From contig JADANN010000026.1 in the NCBI GenBank assembly GCA_018806985.1, positions 124,001-188,000 of the forward strand: a stretch of DNA of 64,000 nt. The letters are read 5' to 3'. Source of the DNA: Angiostrongylus vasorum. Its lineage: Eukaryota > Nematoda > Chromadorea > Rhabditida > Metastrongylidae. The translations under genes were made by a program, and so were the position numbers. Shown one piece after another: positions 54,906 to 64,000 of the stretch (within the stretch, counting starts at the first letter, position 1; each line of letters begins with the position of its first letter). The notes under the pieces were generated by a model. It saw nothing but the letters and a program-made list of their open reading frames with translations. It searched no databases and had not been told where the DNA came from.

Positions 54906-55170
54906 GGGCGCGTGTGGCGCAGTGGTTGGAGGCGCCCTTCGACGCACACATGGGATCGATCCCCGCGTCCGCAGCTCACCAAGCTTTCCTGGTCAGCAAA
55001 TTGGTACCAGACTTGTCTAGGAGGACAGCAGCACTTACTCGATACATCGGTAGGCCACCGCGAATTACTGTAAAGGTTAGATATGTATTCAATCACCTCC
55101 AACGATACTTAATGAAGTCGAATGCATGGCGCATCCTTCAGAGATTGATCAACGGCGATAACTTTTTAGC
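54906..55170 (+). repeat. SINE-like family B, best-preserved copy
   Basis: GGGCGCGTGTGGCGCAGTGG (A-box-like), GGGATCGATCCCCGCGTCCG (B-box-like region), CAGCAAATTGGTACCAGACT, TCGATACATCGGTAGGCCAC, CTTAATGAAGTCGAATGCAT and the tail GAGATTGATCAACGGCGATA. The head resembles a tRNA-derived promoter. Confidence 0.72.
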
Positions 55171-55189
55171 TTCAGTTTCATGTTTATAA

Positions 55190-55485
55190 TGTTGAGCTTA
55201 CACGAGGTTGATAAAGATGTTTATTCGGCTAGCGTTTCGACGCTTTGGTCTTCATCAGAGCCGATGATCCGAGTCGATGGTCGGCAGTTGTTTGTGTTCT
55301 CGAGGTGGCGTCTTCGTCGCGCATCGAGCTGGATCTTCCTCAGTGGAGCATCTCTTTCGAATGAACCATACTAACCCGGCAGTGTTCCTTTATACACGGC
55401 GATTGTTGTTGTTCAACGGATAATCCACCCAGCAGTAGTTGGTATTATGTCAGCTATCGCATAGCGAATAGCAAAACAAAACAAA
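55190..55485 (-). mobile_element. Penelope-like terminal segment with hammerhead motif
   Basis: On the minus strand TCGGCT (55264-55259), CTGATGA (55258-55252), a short stem II (GAC...GTC), GAAAC (55238-55234) and then AGCCGA (55230-55225). Stem I is six perfect pairs. The cleavage-site dinucleotide reads GCT where GUH is expected (U16.1 to C), which should impair cleavage. It continues into the shared TTTATCAACCTCGTGTAAGC block. The upstream 200 bp is probably more of the same element but has no recognisable domain. Confidence 0.62.
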
Positions 55486-56040
55486 ACATTGGTGTGTCAA
55501 AGGCGTCAGTAAATGAGGATATTATAGCATTTATGAGTGCAAAACTAAGATTTTAAAAAAACATATTCTCCGTAGAATTTGGCGTCTTTCCAATTTCAGG
55601 CTCAAACGGGGAATAATGTTGGAACAACACTCTTTGTAAATGCAAAAGAAGCATGAAATGAAGAAAAAAACTAGCAATGCTTTGTCAACAGTTTGCAATG
55701 TATACACAAGAGATTAGCATCGAACTGACCTAGAGACTCAAGAGCACCAGAAGATTATCTAACGCTACAAAAAAATGGTGACAAATATTGCAAATGTGAA
55801 TCCTTGCTACGTATTATTACCAGAAACACTATTTTAAGAAAGATGCTGGAGAACATCGCAATGGCTTATCGAATTACAAGGAACTGAAGAATAAAGATGA
55901 AGCATATAAAACACAGCATCAAAATAAAGCATAACTGTAGGGCTTAGATATCGTAATTCGAATTGGATACGTAGTTTTCATAATCTCATTGCTTGTGGTA
56001 TTTTTTGGGAGCACTTAAACTATTACAGCATGTATGTGCA
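55486..56040. other. Unassigned AT-rich sequence
   Basis: No gene or shared repeat. An AAACA-rich run lies at about 55470-55490. Confidence 0.35.
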
Positions 56041-56044
56041 AGTT

Positions 56045-56300
56045 CGGCGGAGGCGCCCTTCGACGCAAACATATGATCGATCCCTGCGTCCACAGCTCAC
56101 CAAGCCTTCCTGGTCAGCAAATTGGTACCAGACTTGTCTAGGAGGGCAGCAGCACTTACTCGATACATCGGTAGGCCACCGCGAGTCATTGTAAAGGCCA
56201 GATATGCATTCAATCACCTCCAAAGATACTTAATGAAGTCGAATGCATGGTGCATCCCTCAGGGATAGATCAACGCCGAGAGCTTTATCCTTTATCCTTT
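56045..56300 (+). repeat. SINE-like family B copy, head truncated
   Basis: Very similar to the copy at 54.9 kb from GGAGGCGCCCTTCGACGCA onward: CCTTCCTGGTCAGCAAATTG, AGGAGGGCAGCAGCACTTAC, GATATGCATTCAATCACCTC, CGAATGCATGGTGCATCCCT and the tail CTTTATCCTTTATCCTTTAT. The A-box part is missing. Confidence 0.7.
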
Positions 56301-56304
56301 ATAT

Positions 56305-56685
56305 GTGCAGTCACTTTTTTAGAACATTTAAGGCCTTACTTGTACTAGAAGCACAGCGGCGAAGGGCGCTCTTAATTTTTCAAAAAAAGACGAGGTTCAG
56401 ATGTCCTGTTGTTTATGAGAGTTGGTGTCATGTACGAAAATTAGTGCAGGGACCTGATTTTCGCGCTTGTTTAAAAAGAGTTTCCAAGTATTTTATAACT
56501 AGCAAGTAATCTCATGAAACACTGCAAGAACTTAAAAAAATCTAAATTTTCACTTTCCTTGGCATATCATATTTATATGAAAATTCTTGTCTACACCTCT
56601 ATTTTCGCATAAGTGCGAAACATACGATGCTTGCTCAGCAATTATTAACTGCACTATACTATACATCATTCCTAACGCTCTGATC
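56305..56685. other. Unassigned sequence next to the Mrp relic
   Basis: A plus frame (to 56509) continues out of the SINE and has no recognisable domain. Possible further foreign DNA, but nothing identifies it. Confidence 0.3.
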
Positions 56686-56689
56686 CTAC

Positions 56690-57338
56690 CACTTCTTTAG
56701 CTATATTGTTGGGCGTTTGTAATACTTTATCGCGCAGTTGCTCCCGCTTGAATGAGATAATGGCCTTCAAATTTCTGAGGATTCTGCTATCTACTGGGCT
56801 GTAGGTATACTTCTGAGATACAATGTAGTCTTTTTTGCGACTATATCTTAAAATTCTTTCAAAACCAAATGTGTGGTGTTTTGTTACAAAATCGTCATTA
56901 TTATTCTGAAAATAACCCAAATTCTCGATTATCCCAATTATTGCTACGTCGAGTTTTGAAAACATGTCAATAGCTTTCCCTGCATCTGCAAGCGCTGGAT
57001 CCCGTGGCGTAGAAATTATGACAGCACTATCTATTTTATAATTTTCTGTAATATTAAGATGCTATCTCCTCTTCCTGGTGATGTTTCAGCTATGAGAAAA
57101 TCTGTGTTCTATTGTTCTAATCTTTCCCAGCGCGTCATACTCAATAGTTGATATAGCATTTTTGTAATCAATGTCCTTCTCTACACAGTCGCAATTTCTG
57201 AGTCAGCCAAAAACCCTAAAAAGAGATTTCAATGTCATATTTCTGTTTCCGCATTAAAGGACCACCTAATATAGCTTTACTATTTATGCCAAACGGAATT
57301 GACGGACCATAAATATCAGCATCTAAAATCCCAAAAGT
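56690..57338 (-). pseudogene. mrp: Bacterial-type Mrp/ApbC (NBP35/Ind1) P-loop ATPase pseudogene
   Basis: Mrp proteins are P-loop ATPases that carry iron-sulfur clusters. On the minus strand the order of a bacterial Mrp is preserved across frames. GILDADIYGPSIPFG (the Walker A' region) lies near 57325. FLGFLADSEIATV (then TAG where the family has Trp), TLITKMLYQLLS and DFLIAETSPGRGDSI (DTPPGTGD motif, damaged) lie at 57210-57080. IDSAVIISTPRDPALADAGK and AIDMFSKLDVAIIGIIENLG lie at 57030-56920. IAESSEI and PLSHSSGSNCAIKYY follow at about 56790-56720. At least three frame changes and several stops are present. No introns are seen and the DNA is AT-rich. The N-terminal P-loop (GKGGVGKS) is absent: homology ends at the family C insertion. 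It looks more like bacterial Mrp than nematode NUBP, but a nuclear NUBPL retrocopy cannot be excluded. Confidence 0.72.
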
Positions 57339-57339
57339 A

Positions 57340-57565
57340 GACTTACTTACTCGGTACTTGAATGGCCCGTCCTCACCGTTGTGCGGTCCCCAGCATAATC
57401 TTCATTTTCCGAAGATTTGCTGTTTAAGCCATTGTGGTTCACTGGAATCTCAAGGCCAGCCTTGCCAAAGTCTGCTCCAGGTCTTCACCACCACAGGCAG
57501 TCGCAGCACTTGTGGATAAGAGAGAGATTTGCCACCATCCGACTTCAATAAAAGGACGTGGTAGA
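57340..57565 (-). repeat. SINE-like family C copy interrupting the Mrp pseudogene
   Basis: ACTTACTTACTCGGTACTTG begins right where Mrp homology stops. It continues with GGCCCGTCCTCACC, CTCAAGGCCAGCCTTGCCAA, TTCACCACCACAGGCAGTCG and GAGATTTGCCACCATCCGAC. It is 5'-truncated at about 57550, where RTE-b copy 4 leader sequence begins. Confidence 0.65.
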
Positions 57566-57569
57566 CCCT

Positions 57570-60500
57570 AGCTATGGGTACTGAGCTATATACCTCGACC
57601 CACGGATCTCCGTCGTATAAGGGATCTCGAGTCGGTTAGTCACGAGGCTACGTCGCGCGACCCTAGGGTGGCAGATGAGAGAGGGTTAATGACGGAAGAA
57701 AAGTGACCTTTGCTTCCCTGAGACGCAGGTGGATCCAGGGGATGAGCTCCCCGTTTCTGTTTCGCCAGTTTGGCCAATAACTTCTGTATTAACGAGTCAT
57801 ATTCATGCATGCGTGTGTGGGTGCGTTCTAGTTTACGCGGACTGTATTCTACGAGTCAATTCGGCCATAAACTGCAACCATGTAACATAGAAGTACATGG
57901 GAGGCGGTTAGAAGTCGTCTCCAACAAATAAGCTCCATGTTCACTCTGGGATAGGCTGGCAAGTCAACCATGGGTGTACCCAGCCCTCACATTCAGAGCT
58001 CAGTAAGCTCTACGCGGGTATCAAAATGCTAAACGATCCGGCAGCGTTGGGTAGGACCAGCACGAAGAGGCTGCTAAAATCTCAGGACCTTTCTACGCTG
58101 TCTAAATCGCAATGGACTAAGGTGATGATCTGCACCTACAATGCACGCACACTTGCATCCGAGTCCTCGATAAAAAAACTTGATCACGCAAGCGAGAAAA
58201 ATAAGGTACGATGACATCGGCATGCCAGAGACGAAACGACGCCACCCATTCAACCCATTCAAACCCGTCTATGACACCGGAAAATAACTGTTGCTCCGAA
58301 CATACGGTAGCAGATGAGCCGGCGGCTTCGGCATTCTCGTCAACACAAGTTTGCCAATGAACATTTGCCAATGAACATTCATTCGAACAACTAACAACGC
58401 GAATCAGACGTTTACGACTAAAGAGTTGTGGATCAATACCGGCTTTGACAATCTTATTCGTTTACGCACCGACGGTAAACTATGATGGAAGATAAATCGA
58501 AGAGTTCTATATAGACTTGGAGAAGTTCTACAGAGAACCTATACACTCTCCAAGCTCTTCATTGAAGATTTCAACGATAAGACTGGGCAAAGAGGAAAGT
58601 CTGAAGAATATCACATTGGGACTAACGGATTAAAATGGAAAGAACAGGATGGGCGGCTGTCCGAGTTTATCATAGCATGATGACCAAGACCAACCACGGT
58701 AACTCGCATTTCCAAGAGCCACGCCCTCAGCGCTGGACATGGAAGCCTTCCAGTGGAGAGTACCATAAAGAAGTGGACCACCTCATTAATAAATCGAAGG
58801 TTTTGCCTTACCGGTGTCACTGTTGTCCAGAAATTCTACGCGGGATCAAACCCTTGCCTTGAATTCGTGCAAGATTCTATTTCTTGCGGAAAGGAGAAAA
58901 AAGCCGCTAAATCCAAAAGCCGAAGTCCCATAACCATCATAAACTAGGAATTATTCAATTCATTAATCGGCTGTTAGGAAGATACCGTTGTCGATAACAT
59001 CGACGAAGAATACGATCAGCTCATTTAACATCTTCACATTAACGCTATGGCAGCTGATAGTTCGAAAGTCACCAAGAGATGTCTGTCTCTAGAAGCACTC
59101 GAGCTCATACGCCAGCGTGGAATGGCACGAGCTGCAAGCAATGCGAAATAACGTCCGATATTGCAAAAACAATGCAGACCAGCGATAAAAGATCTTTAAA
59201 AAAAAGAAGAGCAGCAGTTGTGGTCGAAGCTGCAAAGGCTACGAAAAGTATTCGCAAAGCCTACCGAAGTTTCGCTAATTACAAGACCACGATGACTGCA
59301 CTCCGACGCCCAGACAGAACGTTAACAGCGTCCAGAAATGCAGTGGAGAAAACCATTCACGAACGCTACTCAGATCTGTCCAATAGCCACGTCCTTCCTC
59401 CCTCATATGAAATAACGAAGGATGGATGTTTCGTACCACCGTTCCTCTCTTCTAAAATCCGCCATGCTATTTCGTCGGTGAAAAAATTCCACAGTACCAG
59501 GTCCCGTCAGGAAAAAATCTGAACACCTGATGAACCTTCTACCAGTCCTCGTAAACACACTGTCTCTGCTCTTCACACGTTACTTGTCTGAATGCAAGGA
59601 CTTTACACAGTGGAAGGCCTCCAAGACCCTGCCATTGGTCAAGAGGGGTACTTCCACGGTATCGAAACTATTGCTCAATCTGCCTGCCGTCTGTCATCTA
59701 GGAATTTTTCACTCGAGTCATCTTAAACAGGATTAACAGAGCACTGGACGAAGAGACCCCATGTCAGCAAGCAGAGTTGCTAAAAGGATATACTACGATA
59801 GACCAACTCCATACGATAACAAAACTAATTGAAGTATCGCGAGGGTACAAAAGATCGCTCTGTCTCATTTTCATCGATTTACGGAAGGCCTTTGATTCAA
59901 CTGAGATAGAAGTAGTCATTGAAGCCCTTGATAGTCAAGGAGACTCTACACAGTACGTAGACATTCTTCGTGAGCCGTACAAACACTTAGCACCTAAGAT
60001 AACCGCCCATTCAACAACGATATTAACACCGACGTCAGAAGAGGGGTTAGGGCAGGACAATGCCATCTCTCCAAAATTATTTATCGCCTCCCTGGAAAAC
60101 GTCATGCTAACCTGGAATGGGATAATATGAGAGTGAAAATCGATGGTCGGCAGTTACATCATCTTCGTTTTGCTGATGGTATCGTCCTTATAACATCAAA
60201 CACTAGCCAAGCGCAACGAATGCTTTCTGGCTTTGATAAATCCTGTGGAAAGATTGGCCATCGACTAAATCTCATAAAAAAGCGGTGTTCATGAGGAAGG
60301 GATTGGTTTCGTATGCACCATTCACGCTCAATGGAAAGAATATGTCCGAATGCTCCAGTTATTTCTATCTAGGTCGGAAAATGAATATGATGAACGACTT
60401 AGCTCCAGAGCTGAGCAGAATGAAGCGAGCAGCTTGGGAGCTTTCAAGATCGTCGAGGATGTAGCGAAGAGAACAAAGAACACCCGACTCCGTGCCCACC

Positions 60501-61010
60501 TTTTCGACTCAGCGGTACTTCCTGCCTTAATGTATGCGTCAAAACCCTTGTCGCTGAGTAAGCAGGATGAAAGATCATTCAGCGTTATTGACCGCCAAGT
60601 CGATGGGATGATGCTAGGAGTATCCCGTGTCACACAAGTAAGGGAAGTGATCTGAACCTTTGACCTGCGTCAACAAGTCGGGACCTTCTCTACGTCGAAG
60701 ATACACGGACACGTATTGCGTATGAGCGAACATGGACAAGATCTGTTAGTGACTGGATTTCTGGAGTGTTAAACACATTGGCGGAACACGTCTGACCTCA
60801 TGGCCAGAGTTGTTCATGAAAAAGCCTAGAAGAAAGGCATGATGTTGAACGAGTTCCATGAGCAAGCAGATTCCGCTGAACTGTTCTTGCACATGACAAG
60901 GGAAAAATGGAAAATTTACTGGAGCCCTGTTGAGTCATTCGATGACCAACGGACGACTGGTTGATACACGTCGTGTGGCGATACGGTGAAGTATGATTTA
61001 TGAGGTCAAC
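57570..61010 (+). mobile_element. RTE-b copy 4, near full-length, inactive
   Basis: Leader at 57570-58030 matches 42.5-43.0 kb. Endonuclease: TYNARTLASESSIKKLDHA near 58135, then a diverged stretch and VDHLINKSK near 58775. Linker at 59060-59300 (RGMARAASN, KATKSIRKAYRSFANYKTTM). RT at 59300-60260: HAISSVKKF, LLPVLVNTLSLLFTRYLSEC, GYTTIDQLHTITKLIEVSRG, IFIDLRKAFDSTE (motif A, Asp kept), then FADG near 60170 in place of FADD. Thumb/tail pieces include RTKNTRLRAHLFDSAVLPAL near 60470. Frameshifts and stops throughout, and the catalytic Asp to Gly change, show it is dead. Confidence 0.85.
59777..60260 (+). pseudogene. RTE-b copy 4 reverse transcriptase core remnant
   Basis: The 59777-60130 frame keeps motif A (IDLRKAFDS) and ends SPKLFIASLENVMLTWN. 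The next frame carries LRFADGIVLITSNTS, the catalytic motif with the second Asp changed to Gly. It would encode the polymerase that copies the LINE RNA at the nicked target. Confidence 0.75.
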
Positions 61011-61299
61011 ATTGACAAATCCTATCCATTGCCTAATGTTCCTCTTCTTTTGCCTTTTTTTTCCTTCGAAACATGTTGTTTCTTAATCATGTAGTTAGAA
61101 GCCGGTTCTACACGACTACTCGATGCTGCAAATAGGAAGAATTGCAGTTCGCAGTTCGGACGAGCAGTAAGTTATTTAATAATTAAACCTTCTTTTATAT
61201 GGTCATAGGCAGCGAGAAACTGAAAATCACAAGCCCTTCGGGTTAATCGATGTCTCCGGTTAGTTTCATGTAAAAGGAACAACTGTGTCGGATTTTAAT

Positions 61300-61620
61300 C
61301 ATCCTCCTGGAAGGGTCTCCCAAGATGAGAACTATTCCGGCGTTTCCTTCAAGAAACCGAACTTAGAGTAAACCAATATCAGGATCCGTCACGGTCCGTC
61401 CTGGTACCAAACTAGTCGCATGGTGGCAACTTTCCCCTGGACTACAAGGTCGGTGACTGCTTGTGCTGGAGACGAACTGGGGCAGACTTTTGGCCTGGAT
61501 GACCCCGGGACACCAGGGAGCTACAATGGCTAAACCAGCAGAACTCGAATTGGTGGAGATTGTGCTAGGGCCGCACAACCAGTAAGGGCGGGATGGCCAT
61601 CCAAGTGTCCAGGAGAGTAA
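61300..61620 (+). repeat. SINE-like family C copy (plus), diverged
   Basis: CTCCTGGAAGGGTCTCCCAA, CCGGCGTTTCCTTCAAGAAA, GTAAACCAATATCAGGATCC, GCAGACTTTTGGCCTGGATG, GGGCCGCACAACCAGTAAGG and CATCCAAGTGTCCAGGAGAG follow the family C order to the 3' end. The AAGT tail is eroded. Confidence 0.65.
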
Positions 61621-61624
61621 AAGG

Positions 61625-64000
61625 AACATCAGCGTTATTTGTTTTAAACAGTAACAACCTTAAGACAAAAATGTGTCTTGTTTATGGGTGAAATCGGAAT
61701 GATAAACTTCCGTCCCATCTACTCCGAGATCGGAACTTGCTCCTAGACTTGCCTGAAATCGACTGGCATCCTCATCTCAACAAAGACGCTCTGAGATTAT
61801 CGACGCAGAAGTCTGGCGAGAAATGGCTCGGCTACTCATCAGATTGTGGTATAAATTTTCATGTGAATCCTAGCTACAAAATAGATGTTTTATTAATAGG
61901 TTATTAATCTAATAGTTGGGTTTGTGTGAACCGCGCTAATGCCAGAGACGCCAACACTTCATTTCTCTTAAGATGAAGCAAATACTTGGTTGACTTTCTA
62001 CACTCCTTGGTGATCAAATATTATTGCAACAATTTTTCAATAATCGTTTATTCTTTAGTACAATTTCTACTCGATTCTTTCTCTCGTGGTCGTTGGCGAA
62101 GAAGAAATTGTGTGCGAGCCATACTTTTGCCTACGGAAGTTGTCTTCAGTAAGTGCTCGAATTGGCCATCGCTCACATATTCAACAGTTCTGAGCAAAAT
62201 ATTCCGCATTTGTCAATCCTCCAATGATTTGCCCTGTGCCATAAACCATAGCGATACTTTAGTAAAAATTTAGACTGGATAACGACTTCCAGGTGTCTAT
62301 CATTGCGTCGCTATTTCTAGTAGTGACAGCAGCATCGTTAAATCTCAAGAAATATTGTGCTAATTTGTTTCTCCTAGTTTTGACAGTTCGTGAAAAGCAT
62401 GATGCTTTAGTAACATTACTGCCTTGGATGCTATAGAAATTATCCGCTGATTATTGACTCCTCGAAATTGTTTTTCTGTTGTCATGAATGATGTTCTGGT
62501 TAGGATGTTGGTCTTTTCTCTCCAGTGCATTTGAAAGAGCAAACAATGTTCAGACGTAGTCCGTCCAAGCTCCAGCTTCACTTCAGTGAACTTTGAGCTT
62601 TTGGAATAACTGGATTTCAAAGTCACACTTCTGAACAAGTAATATCTGTATACCAAAAGACCTTGCTAAGACGGATCATGACAACTGTTTAATTTTTTGT
62701 AAGCTTATGGATCGCTCATTATAGCTTATGGATCACTCCCTACTAATGTTATATAACAATGCGCTGTGCAGTAAAGTTGCCCATTTGTGCGATATTTCCT
62801 ACCACACGGTTCTTTCCTTTGTTATCGCAACACCAGAACCCGAACCTGCATCATTAAACCGTTTATATCACAATAATAATACAGCGATAGCGAAATGGCA
62901 ATAATGAGACCTTCAGTGTACAAATACAAGCAATTATGCGACCAGTACATAGAGATAGTATAGAGAGCAATGGGAGACCAATATATTTAACAATATCTCA
63001 TACAACAGCTTCAGAGTGATATGGTTGAGAAATAATCATATAACACATTGTTGGCCATGGACTATGGTCGTGCGGATGTGGGATACCATATTGTTGTGTA
63101 TTCACAGATCAGCAGAGGACCTGCGGATGGACGGAGCCGACGGGACTCCAGATGGCTAAGGATCATTAAATAGACAGTGCGACAATCAAGAAGAAGAGGT
63201 CTAGATATAGTATGCAGATGGTTGGACCGTTAAATCGAGATAGGCGACTGCAAATTATATCGCGGAATAAGCAAAATGCAACTTATGACGTTAACTGATT
63301 TGTGCTCTTAAGGATCAGTATCAGAATAGTAACTATTCGGACCATTACTTTCCATACTGTACGATACAGTGCAGAGATTGTACACTGCGTTCAGCATAGA
63401 GTAGAGCAGATGTCGTAGAGCCTTACTAAACTTGTATATAGAGAACATGAGACATCAGTGAAAGGAACGTAGCACCATTGAGACAACCCTTCTACATAAA
63501 GAGATGGACGAACACCTAGAATTCACAACCTGTATCACTAAATTCACATATCGGCAGAGGAGGACTCTGCGAAAACTACGCAAAAAATAGGCTTTAAAAA
63601 TGGAAAACACCTATTTGAAGATAGACTAACTGAAAGTGGTCCGAAAGATTAAGGTGTAAGAAGGACCATACCATGCAATTACAGAAATGGATGTGCTTGA
63701 AGACGACCTTCCTGCGAGGTGGGTTTGCATGAGAAGTTCTCGTTTCCTTGTTGCCTGTCTTTTTTGTTTCCTTTGTTTTCCTTGTTTGCACGTAGTCGAA
63801 AGATGACAGCACTGCGGTGAGGACCTCTAAAATGGCCTATAAAAATGGTATAAAACATTAGATACCATCCTTGGCATTCTACTAATACATCACACTGTTT
63901 AATTACACAAATTAGCAGTCGACTTCTACACAGGATGGAAGCTGATCCACTGTCGCGAGGATACCGCGAAGTGAGGTTGTTCAATCGAAAAGTGTTCTAC
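61625..64000. other. Right-end 2.4 kb without assigned gene
   Basis: Short open frames only (for example 62656-62360 minus), none with a domain I recognise. 62.9-63.5 kb is unusually rich in ATAGAGA/AGATAGTATA-type words, but no clean repeat unit can be stated. No copies of families A-D seen. Confidence 0.4.

Noticed and set aside
62900..63560. Possible tandem repeat of AGATAGTATA-like words
   Set aside because: No consistent unit length or alignment between words could be established by eye.

Overview
This window is eukaryotic and almost certainly nematode, most like a clade V strongylid (hookworm-type) genome. The evidence is split genes with short exons and long repeat-filled introns, TTTTCAG-like splice acceptors, decayed RTE-type LINEs, Penelope-like (GIY-YIG) retroelement remnants, tRNA-like SINEs and a mariner relic. 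Species cannot be fixed from sequence alone. No prokaryotic operon, CRISPR array, rRNA gene or convincing tRNA gene was seen.

Two host genes can be built, both on the minus strand. At the left edge (41-641) lie the first two coding exons of a membrane-anchored short-chain dehydrogenase/reductase; the rest is outside the window. From 24029 down to about 11472 (or 11355) there is a 12-exon monocarboxylate-transporter-like gene (SLC16 family, MFS fold) of about 574 codons. All exon phases join, but two junctions are abnormal: a GC donor with a weak in-frame acceptor at intron 1, and GG instead of AG at the exon 10 acceptor. A ~500 bp TATG tract lies about 0.4 kb upstream of its start. Its introns hold an RTE fragment, a mariner relic, MITEs and SINEs.

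The rest is mobile-element debris. (i) Penelope-like pieces at 2.4-2.7, 3.9-5.8, 9.05-9.2, 15.5, 43.3-43.9 and 55.2-55.5 kb carry a recurring CTGANGA...GAAAC motif that folds as a minimal type I hammerhead ribozyme; the 4.9 kb copy looks intact. (ii) Two RTE lineages: RTE-a at 5.9-9.05 and 16.0-17.6 kb; RTE-b at 36.4-37.9 (+), 37.9-40.8 (-), 41.3-43.0 (-) and 57.6-61.0 kb (+), plus a fragment at 15.6 kb. All are broken. (iii) Short non-autonomous families, named here A (MITE-like), B and D (tRNA-like SINEs) and C (a SINE-like repeat whose 3' tail matches the end of RTE-a).

Two loci stand apart. At 9.57-10.98 kb two head-to-head diverged copies of an unrecognised ORF form a large inverted repeat. 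At 56.69-57.34 kb (minus) there is a frameshifted, AT-rich, intronless pseudogene of a bacterial-type Mrp/ApbC P-loop ATPase, a candidate relic of endosymbiont DNA, broken by a family C insertion. Long stretches at 26-30, 49.5-53 and 61.6-64 kb hold nothing I can assign.
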